Assembly: GCA_948474755.1 (NCBI GenBank)
Contig: CAOLHI010002145.1
Location: 248,001 to 312,000 of the forward strand
Length of the DNA stretch: 64,000 bases
Direction of reading: 5' to 3'
Source of the DNA: Ctenosaura bakeri
Lineage: Eukaryota > Chordata > Lepidosauria > Squamata > Iguanidae
In this document: in pieces, positions 1 to 12,500 of the stretch
How the letters are laid out: every line of letters starts with the position of its first letter
How positions within the stretch are numbered: position 1 is the stretch's first letter
Translations under genes and position numbers: made by a program
Notes under the pieces: model-generated
Seen by the model: only the letters and a program-made list of their open reading frames with translations
Told to the model about the DNA's origin: nothing
The model's database searches: none

Positions 1-429
1 AATACGGTATGCATTTTTGGAACTAGACTTACAGATTCAAGTTACAGAAATAAGAAGAAAGTTACAAGTGAATACTCCCTTAAATTATTTGCTCTCCTAT
101 AAACCTTATCTTAGTGGGAATTTAAAAAGCAAATTGTGGTGCCTTTTGCTTCACTTTCTGTGTCTTTCATTTTTTGGTTCCTGCTTCAGTTGAACATACA
201 AAATACTTTGATTTAAATGTGGAAAGATAGCCTGCAAACAACAGATGTATATTTACTACAATTAGTACTACAGAGACACACAGGGAACAGAGATGACCAT
301 GAAATGTAGGTCTCCTACTATTGAAGTTGAAACATGTACAAACTATTTGTTTAGAACATCTTTTAGTAGCAAAGTTTGAAACAATCGTGGGTAAAACAGT
401 CTTCTGCTTTTCCTTCCTCCTATTTACAG

Positions 430-545
430 CCAGTATCAGGTACTTGAATGGCACCAAAATATGTATGTTTCCTGGAAAACCAGCTTGTATTAGATGCGAT
501 TACACGGAAAAATTTCAAAGCCAAACCATGTCTGATCATCAGAAA
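430..545 (+). CDS. IL17RB: IL17RB exon (first one in window)
   Basis: Acceptor AG at 428-429 after a pyrimidine tract, donor GTAAGG at 546. Reads SIRYLNGTKICMF and CIRCDYTEKFQSQT, collinear with the human extracellular domain. Begins with two bases completing a split codon and ends in phase 0. Confidence 0.9.
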
Positions 546-3500
546 GTAAGGATATTTTTTTGAAAGCTATTGTACCGTGCTGCAGTTAGATCAATGATAT
601 AAGGTCATTTTTGCACTATACCGTTACGGTGCTGTTATTCCATTTTCAACATCGGATGGAATCCTGGGGTTTGTAGTTTAGGGAGGGACATTTAGAATTC
701 TCTGCCAGAGAGCTCTTTGGCCTCAGTAAACTACAAACCTCAGAATTCCACAGGATGTTGAAAGTGGAATAATAGCACTACAACAGAGTAGTGCAGAAAT
801 GGCCTAAATCTGAGCATTTGTGTAACAGTAAATACCCAGAAAGTTGGGTAAGAATATTCAGTTGCAATGGTCATGGAGTAATAATGAATCAAACAATGAA
901 AATGTTTGCAAAACTGCAGGACTGAAAGATTAAAAGCTAGTAAATCAGTACAGCTCCCAGTACTGGAACAGGATGCTTTTATATTTTAGCAAAATCAGCC
1001 TGTATCATTCAGGTTGCTACACTGAAAAAGCAGAAAGAGCAGTTATTTAACAACAATCTGACTTTCTCCAGCCTTAATTTGGTTGTTAAAAAAAGACTTG
1101 AGGAAACTAGAAGTAGACTTGGGCAGGAAAGGACTATTGGCTCAGTTTTGTTTTGATACTGAGAATAAATTCCTTGCTTCCAAATGTATTCAGGGCACTC
1201 CATTCTTTGGTTCTATGGTTTTCCTTCTGATTCTGCTGATCGATCTTAGGATTTTTGGTAATCTGAAAAGCATCTGCTTTCCTGTTTTGTTCAATAATAA
1301 GAGGTCATTTTACACCCTAAATCCTTGATGAAAAGACCTTGGCCATTTCTGCACCTTACCAGTTCCTGTTGTTGTTCCGTTGTGATCCTGTCAGTGCCTT
1401 TGCCAGGATGGGAGTCCCTTCTATACCCAGCTGGCTCCCTGCGGAAGGGAGTGTGAGCAACATGCACCTTCCTTCTGCACCACTTCCTTCTAGTGCTGCA
1501 CTGGGAAAGGAAGTATCTGCATTGTGCTTCCTCACATTTCACATGGCCAGCAGTGACAGGAGCATCAGACAATCGCGGACTATTAATGGATTTTTTCTGT
1601 TAATGGAATATCCTGTGATAGTGATGGGTGGGGATGTGTTGGCAGTGGGACCACGATGACATTGTGCAAGAGCATAATTTGTGGACCACTGCCAACGTGT
1701 CCCCATCGTGGGAAGGCTACGCTATGACGAAGTGCCCCTAGATTCATGTTGCACTTGAAAATTTCTTTTGATGCGAGACTCTGGCCCATTTTGCATGTTA
1801 CCTGTTTGTGCAATGGGGGAGGGCGTCTCACGCAAGAAGCCTCTTTCAAAACGCTGCTGCTTCTCCCCTCCTTCCTACTGCAGGTCGCTTCCTGTTTGCG
1901 TGACCATTGCGCCGGCGCCCCGCTCCTTCCTTCCGCAGCGCAGTATGGGAGTTGTAGGCTGCGCTGGGGGAGGAAGTGCTACCCGCCCGGCTCGCTGACA
2001 CACCGCATGCAGGTAAATGCGTGAGGGCGCCGCAAGCATTGCGCGAGCGTGGGGCATTTTCAGCTTAAAGCCGAAAATCAAAAAATGCACCCGTGCCCCG
2101 CTTCAGCCTTGTGAGCGCCGCGCAAGTGGGAGTGTGTACGGAGCGGCGCTCCCCTTTGCGTGGTGCTCAAGGGGCACTTGCGCTAGAAAAAAAAGCATGG
2201 GAAAAGGGCCTCTGTCAAGAAGCCTATGTGTATATATAATCAATATATTTATAAATGAATTAGTAACTGAGACATGCTCCCCAAACTAAGCTAAGCCAGA
2301 TTGTACTCTGACAGAAGATTATCTCCTGTGAGATACTGTAGCACTATATTTGTCTTTCTGTTTTTGTACTACAAGTCACTCAACTCTACAGGCTCTAGGC
2401 CAATGATGTTACTATCAGACTTTCTGATAGGAGGCTCCTTGGCAGCATGTCCAGTTCAAAACCTTGTTTTGCTACAAGACAGCCAGTAGTAGAAAGTGGA
2501 AAAACTGAGATATACTATTTTGCACTGCAGTTTTGTTTGGTTGCATTCTGGCATCTTAATTTTGCATGCATGTAGAAATGCATCAGAATTTAGTAAACTC
2601 TGACAGTACAAGTATGGTCTTCAATGTGTTTTTTTTCATTTCAGTGGCAATTTTACTATGTTGGATTTTCTGTAGAAGAAATTACAGAATACTTCATTGC
2701 TGCTTTTAATCTACCGCCAGCAAATATAAATGAAGATCCTCCAAAAGCAAAAGTATACCTAAGTTCTCCAGGTAATTGAACAGATACTGTTTGCTGAAAT
2801 AAACTGAACTGAAAATAACTTGTGTGAATTTAATTTTTTTCCTGTAATAGTTGAGTTGATAGTAGAATTCCAACAGAAGGACAAAATTTGATATCACCAA
2901 TAGATCTGTTACATATTCACAGCAAACAAAATAATGGTTGGGATCTGGCAGCACCTTCCTCAGTGTAAGGAGTTTCTCCAGAACCAGTCCAGTGTACGAA
3001 TAGAAATAAAACACTGGTGCAGAAATGCATGCATTATATGTGTCAGGAACCTGAGGTTGGTAAAGGCGTTGTGTTGTGTGTACAAGTGGTGACAGACTCA
3101 GGTATGTAGCTGTATAATGTGCAAAAAGCCCTTTGCATAACATTTTAAAAATCTTTTATGTTAACCCACTAAGAATGAGTATGGTTGTGAAAGACATTTA
3201 TTTCCTGTTTCAGAGGCTGGAGGTTAAACTAAACACAATGTAGCACCCAACTGAGCTTCCTTTTCCTTCTTTCTTTCTTTCTTTCTTTCTTTCTTTTTTT
3301 TAAAAAAAACTTACACAAAAACATTTTGGTTGAATGAGAACACTATATGGATGTAGGGATTAAATCCTTATCCCACTTCACCATTGCCCTCAACTAAATC
3401 CCATCCTGGTAGCATAAAAAGAATCTCCATTGGCAGCAAAGCATTTTTAAACAGTTCATCCTGCCAGCATATGCTTCCTAATGCAATACATGTTTAAATG

Positions 3501-6500
3501 CTTTTTCTTTTAATAGGAACTTATTAGTTCAAGAATAACCAAAAACTTAATGTAAAATATATGTACAATATTTAAATATAGATATTAAAAATCTTGTTTC
3601 AATGCAGATTGTAGAGAGGACATTTTGAAATACTGCCAGTCTTGCATAGAAAAAGGTAAGTTCCAGTTATTTTTCATTAATTATGTCCTTAATAATATAG
3701 AAAAATCTTTCTAACTTAAAAGAATATTTCTGAGTACTAAAAGTAACATTAAATTAAATATAGTGATCCAGAAAACCATGTGCCAAACAATCTAATGGCT
3801 GCAGAAGTACTAACCACTTTGGGTCAGGTGTGAAAAGGTAATTCTTTGACCATGACCAGTGCCTGCTTCTTAACTTTTGTCCCTCACAGTATCAGTTTTA
3901 AGATTCTGCACCTGCACAGAGTAACATTCAGAACTATTTGGGGAAGATGCAGCTCTCTCCAGATCCTGAATTGCAGGGCCTACCACCACTAGCCAGCATG
4001 GCCACTAGTGAGGGATGATGAAAGCTTCAGTTCAATAACATATGAAGGGCCACATATTATCCTGTTCTAAACCTAAGCCTATCATAGGAGTGATAGGAGT
4101 CTCCTCTCTTCTAGGAGGGTGCATGGTTAGCACTTTCCCCCTAATTTCCTTTTTAATTACTGCAGCTTCTGCAGCATGTGGAACTTTCTCATTCTTTATT
4201 TCTCAAGTTTTAAGGGATGTTTTGGCTCTGTGTTCCTTCACTGCTGGGGGTTCCTTCTTACATGGCTCTTGGGATGGATCCCTTATGATTCTATTTCACT
4301 TCCTTGCCCCTTTCTATAGTATTTTTACTCTTTGTATTTTATATGTTTATTTCCCCCTAGGCTTGTGTCCACTTCTCACCCATGCACCCATTTAAGACAT
4401 GTTGGGCATTTGGTGATGATCTCCCCTGATCCAGTGAATAGATACTTCTTTACCTTTTTTGCCTGGGTAAAGAGCACATTTGGCTTCCTCTCCCTCTTGG
4501 CATTCCCAATCATATTATTGCTAATTATGAATACCTTAGTCTAAAAACTTCATGTGGTACCAGCTTTGTCATCTTTTTAATGCCAGCCAAGATTTTTTTT
4601 AAAGAACCCAAGCATTGAAATAGTCCTTATAGCTTCATCATGACTGACAAATGCCTGCCACATGGAGTTGTGGCACATCTGGGCAGAGTCTGGGCAAAGG
4701 TGTCTTCTAGGTGCTGAGCTCTTTTGACTGTGGAAAGTAGATCCTAGATCCAACATAGTGGTACTGCCAGATTTTATTAAGTCTTTGGAGAGAACAGTAA
4801 ATGCTATATTGCCCACAGCTTTTTAAAGAAATGATGGGGTAAACTCATAGGATCACAGAGCTGGAAGAGAACACAAGGACTATCAAGTCCAAGTCCTTGC
4901 CATGTAGGAATACAATATCAAAGCATTTCTGACAGATGGCTGTTCAGCCTCTGTCAAAAATTTCCAAAGTAGGAGACTCCACCGCACTCCTAGCTAGCAT
5001 ATCCCACTGTCAGACTGCTCTTATTATCAGGAAGTTCTTCCTAATTTGAAGATGGAATCTCTTTTCCTGAAGTTTGAAGCCCTTGCTCCGTGTTCTAATG
5101 TCTAGAGCAGCAGAAAACAAGTTTGCTCCATCTTCCATATGACATCTCTTCAAATATTTAAACATGGTTATCATGTCACCTCTTTATCTTCTCTTCTCGA
5201 GGCTAAACATACCCAGCTCCCTAAGCTACACCTCATAGGACATGGTTTCTAGGCCTTTTACCATTTTAATCACCTTTCTTTGGACACGTCCTATCTTGTC
5301 AATATCCTTGCTGAACTGGAGACAGTGTTCCAGGTGGGGTCTGACCAAAGCAAAACAGAGTAGTACTATTACTATTACGTTTGAGCTAGACACTATACTT
5401 TATTGATGCAACCTATAATTGTATTGACTTTTTTAGTTGCTACATCACACTGCTGACTCATGTTCAGCTTGTGGTCTACTGAACATGAGTCAGCAGTCAC
5501 CACAAAAAGCTGTGGGAAATATACATGACAAGTACATGTAGAATAAAGAAAGCAATGTGGGAAAGTAAAATAGTGGAGGATTCATTTTCTAATTATTTAT
5601 TTATAACAATGGCTTTGCAAACTTGACACACCAGGATGCCTCAGATGATTTATAATCAATCTAAAGTAGTGATGGGGATTGTGAACCCTCCAGATGTTGA
5701 TAAAGTTCACCTCCCAGCATTCTTTACTATAGGCTATGCTGGCTAGGACTGATAGGAACTGCAGTCTGAAGAGCCACACAATTCCTATTCCCTGTCTAAA
5801 GTAATTACAAGGCAATAAGATAAACTGAATGTAAGCATTCTCCATATATTCCATAAATATCTGTGATTTTGGTATGTGTTGGTATTGGAAAAGTACTAAA
5901 GCAATAGCAGCCACTATGTTTTGACTTTTAAGAATGAATAAAATCATTGTACGTGTTGTTTGGTGGCTCAACTGGTGATTTCAAACTGCAATTTCTTTAT
6001 ATTTCTCAGGAAGTTTGTGGCACCCAAATATAACTGTATGCTACAGAGAGTCAGAAGTGGAAGTGAATTTTACACCTAGTCGCTTTTGCTCCAAATACGT
6101 AATCCGCTTTTTTGAACCTGGTGAATACAATGATCCAGCAGAATCAATTGATTTTGATGTGTTTACATCTGAGGTATTTCTTCTTCATAAGATACAAGAT
6201 CAGCATAAATACTAGTTTTTTAAAGGGTTGCATAAGTAAAACTTCAAGGTAAGGTGTAAAAATCAAAGGTGTTATAAATGTACAGTTGGCCCACATTAAA
6301 TGCTAGTTCATTCAATTTCAATTCAATTATATGCTACGGAGTGTGGGCCAATCCTGTTCTCTCATTTGGGAATGAAAGAACAGAATCAACACACATACAC
6401 TTCACGTACCTGCCAAAGCCACTGGATGAGGTGGTGGCATTGCAAACAATTTCACGCTGACTAGTGGCTTTGGCAGGGACACCGAGCAGAGTGTGTGCGT

Positions 6501-9500
6501 GTGTGTGTGCATGTGTGTGTTGATCCTGCTCTTTTATTCTCAAACAAGAGAGCAGGTTTGGCACCCCACTCCCACTGCCAGCTGACCTGGGGTGGTCGGG
6601 GGTGCCCTCACCAGGGACATGGAGCAGGGGTGTGTGTCCTGATTCTGCTCTTTTTTTCCTCAAACAAGAGAGCACGGTTGGCACACATCCCAGCTGCTGG
6701 CTGGCCTGGGATTGTTGGCAACAATGCCAACAATTGCAGGCTATCTGCCAGCTTTGGCGGGAACACAGAACAGAGCAAGTGTGTCCTAATCCTGCTCTCT
6801 CATTTGGGAATGAAAGAGCAGGATCCATGCACACATACACTCGCTCCATGACCCTGCCAAAGCTACTCTATGGCCTGTGATTGTTGGCACTGCTGCCACC
6901 TCGTCTAGCGGCTTCAGTGGGGACACAGAAGGAGTGTGTGTCCCGAACTTGCTCTTTGGTTCCAAAACAAGACAGCAGGATCGGCATCCCCACTCTCACC
7001 TCTGATGCTTGCTGGCTTGGAACTGTTGGTGGTGCCTTCAGCAGGGACATGGTAACAGTGTGGGGTGTTCCAACCCTACTTTTTCATTTGAGCACCACAG
7101 CTGCTGTGTCCCTACTGAAGGTGCTGTCAACAATCAGAGGCTGGCTGGCAGTGGGCGGGTGGCAGCATATTATACATGAAAACTTTATAATGCTGAGGGT
7201 TCCAGAATGGATCTCTTCCGTTATATGCAGCCTTACAGTATATGCTTTAAAAACATATATACAATTAAATATTTTTCTGGTGTTTTTCCATGAAATAGGG
7301 GAATGATACAAGATTGTCTAAAAGAATACCAGTGAATGGTCAAAGCAGAAAAATCTTTAAAGAGGTAAGGTTTAATGTTGACTAAAAGGGAAAAAAAACC
7401 ATGAGAATTTTACAAATTGTTTCTAATGAATATTTAATATGCATTTCCCTCTGTTAGTGCTTATATCTAAAGTGAGATCGTTCTTTCCAAAAGCTCCTTT
7501 CTGGTTTTACAAGAAGTTGTTCCTGTGGGAGAGGAATTTGGAGTAGAAAGACAGTGATAGAGATGGATGTTTAACCCCTTTTCCAGTCTGCTCCATCCCA
7601 AGGGGTTCAAATACAATTAAAAAACCACAAACAAACAAACAAAAAGCAAACAAACAGAAAACTCATGTGCCGCTTTGAAGACTAACACATTTGTTGTATG
7701 CTTTCATGGATTATCCTTCATGTCATCCATGAAAGCACATATCAAATAAAATTTTATTAGTCCTTAATGCACCACAATACTATGTCTTGTTCTTGTTAAC
7801 AGTAGGCTAAAACATTTGTCCCTCTGGAAACACCTTCTTTTCAAATCCATATCTTTTCAATACTGTAAATGGGAAGGAGGGGAAGCTGGCTGGTCAGTTT
7901 ATTTGGAAGGGAGAAATTCTGTTTTTCTTTCAGAATTCAAGCTTTCTTTATCATTAAAAAAGAGAAGATGAGGGAGTTAAAAAGCAATTTAATAATGCTT
8001 GTTGCTAAAAGTACATTTTGAAAAAAGTGAAAGCAAAGAGAAAAACTAGAGCAAAGAGTTCTACATACAACCCCCATATCTGCAGATTCATCATCTGCGG
8101 ATTCAGTTATCTGCAGTTGAAAACGGGGGGCGCGGGAATGTGCTCCCCACTGTTTTCCTGCCTCCAGCTGCAGACCCAGGGCCCAGTCGCCACAGTGCCT
8201 GGCAGTAAAACAGCGGGGGTGCGGGATCATGCTCCTCACTGTTTTCTCACCTCCATCTGCAGGCCCAGTGTCCACTGTGTTTGGTACTATCCACGGATTT
8301 CCATATCTGTGGGGACCCTGGAACCACCTCCCCCCCATGTATACGGGGGTGATACTGTAGTTCCATCTCTGGTTCACAGCCGTGCTGTGTAGTTCACAGA
8401 CAAAATAGGCATATTTCAACAATTTTAGAAGAAATGATAAAAAAATAACAAAACCTCAACATATTCCTCCTTGGAGCCAGTGTGGTGTAGTGGCTTGAGC
8501 ATTGGACTACAACTCTGGGAGACCAGGGCTCAAATTCTCACTTGGCCATGGAAACCCACTGGGTGATCTTGGGGAAGTCACATTCTCTCAGAGGAAGGCA
8601 AAGGCAAACCCCCTCTGAACAAATCTTGGCAAGAAAATTCCATGATAGGTTTGTCTTAGGTTTGCTGTAAGTCAGAAACCACTTGAAGGCACACAGCAGC
8701 AGCAGCAACAACAAATTCCTTCTTTCCTGCAGGTTGCACTGTTTTATCTTTCACATCTCTTATTCAAATATTGACATAAAAAGACAAATCAGACTGGACA
8801 GTATGCATATACTCAGAAGTGAGCCACATTGAGTTAAATGACACTCTTAAGTAAGCGTGCATAGGAATAGTCTTTAACACACTGCGGCTTATTTCTAAGA
8901 ATACATGTAGGATTGCACTGCATGCACTTTCTTTTTGTATTGTGCTTGTGTGTGGGGAAAGAATATTTTTTTTAAGTAATACAGTGTGCTCTCTGATTAT
9001 TCAACTTCTGCACATATGAATGCAAGGTTACGCAAAGCCTCGCATCCAATTATCATCGATGGACACGCTGGGCGTGCATCCACGCTGGCATGGGTACCTG
9101 CACATCATGCCTATTGAGGATAATTGGACAGAGCATTCATGTCTTTGGTTTTATGTGAAGGTTCCTGGAATGGAACTGTTACCCTGTATCTTGGGGGTCC
9201 CGGGAGGGACACCCAAATATCCAATATTTAGCACAAATGGGGAAATTAACTAAAGCAAACTCGCTGGCTAACAAGAGGCAGGGCAACATTAGCGGGGGTC
9301 TTTCGGCCATTGTCTACAGTGTCAGGTCAGTGAGCCAGACAAATTCAGAGTAAACCAGTTAATGTTTTTATTGAAAAGCAACATACAAGACAAACAGACA
9401 CACTGCTAACTTAAAAATAATGAGAGGAGAAGGGGAGCTTGAGGATAGGCAATACGACACCTGATCATGTAGTCCTGGAAAGCTGGAGAAAAAGGCAGCT

Positions 9501-12500
9501 CAGCGCTGTTTGCTGAGGGGAACCCGCCACACAAACCGACAGCAAGGCGGGATGAAATTCAAAAGCAAGCCCGGAGTTCCAAAGAACTCTCAAAATCAAA
9601 TATAGCAGAAATTGTGCCTGAGGGCCATACCATAAACGTTGAGAACAAAGCAAGTGTTGAACTGGACAAAGGCTCAGAAAAGAGTCTAAACTGCCACTAT
9701 CGGATGAGCGTGCGTAGATCAATAGTGTGGCCAGTGTGCAACTTGGGGAGCACTTAAAATGGCCTTGTTAGTCATTGGCGCAAATCCAGCATCATTGTAA
9801 AATAAAATGAATCTGCAAGCCAGGTCCCAGAGCAATCGACCAAGGCTTTTGAAATGCCCGCCTGAGAGGGGAAGTTGGAAATCCTTGTCATTAACAGCTG
9901 CTCCTTGTGTCGGGGGACCCTTGCACACTTGAGCCAGGGTGCCAGCAAAAGGTCAAATTATTTCATATCAAAAGAGATATCTAGTGCTATCAACGCCCAG
10001 GTCTGAACCACAGTAACAGAACCCCTGCATTTATGGAGGGCACACTGCACTAGAGTGTTCCTCAAGACTCCTTTCCTTAGTTGGAAGAAAATGGCTGAAG
10101 TCAGACAGAACCTTTGGATATTGCCTATTGATTCAGCTTTGATTTGTATTGCCTTTATTTCATGTACCATTTTAATCATACAGTCCTATAGACATAACTG
10201 CTGTTGTTTTTCTACTTCCAGTTAATTCCTTATTTTCCAAGATGCCACAATGATTGTCGAAGATACTCAAGGCATCAAGAACTATGTTATGAAGTAGATG
10301 AAGAAGGTCAGTTGCATACTTTTGATTGAGTGATGGAACTGGTAATATATAGCTAAAAGATGGAGTGAGAGAGAGAGGATGCCCTCACTGAGCTCTGGGC
10401 TGCTTGGGGTAAGAAGCAGGAAATAGAACAATCCAGGTAACTTAGACCCAAGATGTGTCTGAACCACCATCCTTTTTCTAGCATTAGCCAGGCAGGGGCC
10501 TCTGGTAAGTCCACAAGAAAGAAATAAGGCCTTACTATAGTCATCCTCATCTTTTAAACGAGAGGTATACTGCCTCTGAATATGGAGGTTTCATTTAATT
10601 ATAAGTCTTCTTACTAAACAACTTTTACAGCTATTCTTCAAGGGAAACAAAGAAAGGGGCCAGTGGGGAGGGTGGAGCCACGGTTTAAAGGGCCCGCTTG
10701 GCTCGCCCCCCCCCCCAGCAGCCAGCATGACCCTGGTTGCGCTGTTGACATGGTTCCTTATCAAGGGAGGGCCTCCCCCCTTAGCCGCTGCAGGGGGGGG
10801 AATGGATTTCCTTCTGCAATCATGGTAAATAAAGCTAACCTATCCCTTTGAAACTGAGCCTTGAATTCTGTTGGTGAGCCAACTAAGTTAGATTCATGGA
10901 ACCAATATTTTTAATGCTGAGTGAACATTTAGGTAAATCCCATTGACTCAATGGGTGCGCTCACACTGGAATTATCAATAATCAATATGAACAGGTTGCT
11001 TACCTGTAACTGTGATTCTTCGAGTGGTCATCTGTGCCATCATACACTAGGAGCTTTAGCGCCTGCGCGGTAGCGTTCGGAAACTTCTAGAGCTTGTTCG
11101 CTTGGCGGGAACCCCTCCCCCACGCCGGTACTGCGCATGCTCCTCCCGCCGAGCAACGGCTCTCCTCAGTTCTGTTGTCCGCCGTAGAACCTACAGGGAC
11201 CTGAGAAAGAGGGGAGGAAGGGCGGGTGTGTATGATGGCACAGATGACCACTCGAAGAACCACAGTTACAGGTAAGCAACCTGCTCTTCTTCTTCGTGGT
11301 CTCTGTGCCTTCATACACTAGGAGACTGTGTAGCTTACCGGTCGGATGGCGGGTCAGGTCCTACAGCACGGAAGCCAGCACCTCACGTCCGAACCGAGCA
11401 TCTCTGCGCACCGGCAGTCGAGCCTGTTGTGGCACACGAAGGTTGATGGTTGGGACCAGGTCGCCACACGGCAGAGTTGATGCAGGTCAACTCCTCGCAG
11501 GAGGGCCGCAGAAGTAGCCACAGCTCTGGTGGAGTGGGCTCGAAGCAGGGCTGGCGGAGGCTTCCTCGCGAGCTCATACGCCAGCTGTATAGTCTGTACC
11601 ACCCACTTGGAGAAGCGCTGGGTGGACACCTTGTGGCCCTTCCGACGTCGCCCATAACAAACGAAGAGATGCGGCGTCTGTCAGAAGGAAGCAGTCCTGT
11701 CCTTGTAGAAGGCCAAGGCCCAACGCACGTCCAGGGAGTGAAGGGACCGCTCCAACGGTGTCGTCGGATTCGGGAAGAAGGCAGGCAGGATGATGTCCTG
11801 GTTGAGATGGAAACTGGACACCACCTTCGGCAGGAAAGAAATGTCAGGTCTCAGGACCACCTTGTCTCTGTGGAAGACCGTGAAGGGCTCATCGGATCGA
11901 AGAGCTGTGATCTCACCCGCTCGCCTTGCTGAGGTCACCGCTACCAGGAATGCAGTTTTCAAGGTTAGAAGCCTGTCATCCGAGGTCGCCATCGGCTCGA
12001 AGGGCAGTTTCGTCAGCTGCGACAGCACCAATGAGAGGGACCACGGCGGTAGCAGCGGCGATACCGGCGGGTAGAGATGTTGAAGTCCTTTCAGGAACCG
12101 CTTAATGGTATCGTTCCTGAAGAAAGCCGATGCCGCAGATCGTGGCGGCTGGTATGCCACGATCACGGAGAGGTAAACTTTTAGGGATGGAAACGCCAGG
12201 CCCTGTTGCCGGAGATGAAGGAGGAAGTGCAGGACGGTAGAGTCCAGCAGGCGATACCGGCTCACTCCTCTCATTAGCGAAGGTCAGGAAGCGTCGCCAC
12301 TTGTATTGGTAGTTGCGACGGGTGGATTCCTTCCTGGCCGCGACGAGGACGGTACCGAGCACGGGATCATCTAGTGCGATATCCTCCAGGCATGGAGGGC
12401 CAGGCATGGCAGGTCCGGATGGAGGACTTGGCCGCTGGAGTGGGAGAGCAAGCCTGGCGTCGATGGTAGCCGGAGCAGGTCGCCTCGTGCAGCCCGTAGC

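Noticed and set aside
1..429. Upstream IL17RB exon at the left edge
   Set aside because: No stretch matches the expected VSWVL-type sequence with a phase-1 donor; the missing exons must lie outside the window.
2706..3143. A 145-codon open frame on the minus strand in the IL17RB intron
   Set aside because: It overlaps a true IL17RB exon in antisense, has no homology I recognise, and has the composition of random AT-rich sequence.
4042..4395. A 117-codon hydrophobic plus-strand frame
   Set aside because: T-rich intronic sequence between confirmed IL17RB exons; hydrophobicity follows from T richness and no splice-bounded exon or homology supports it.
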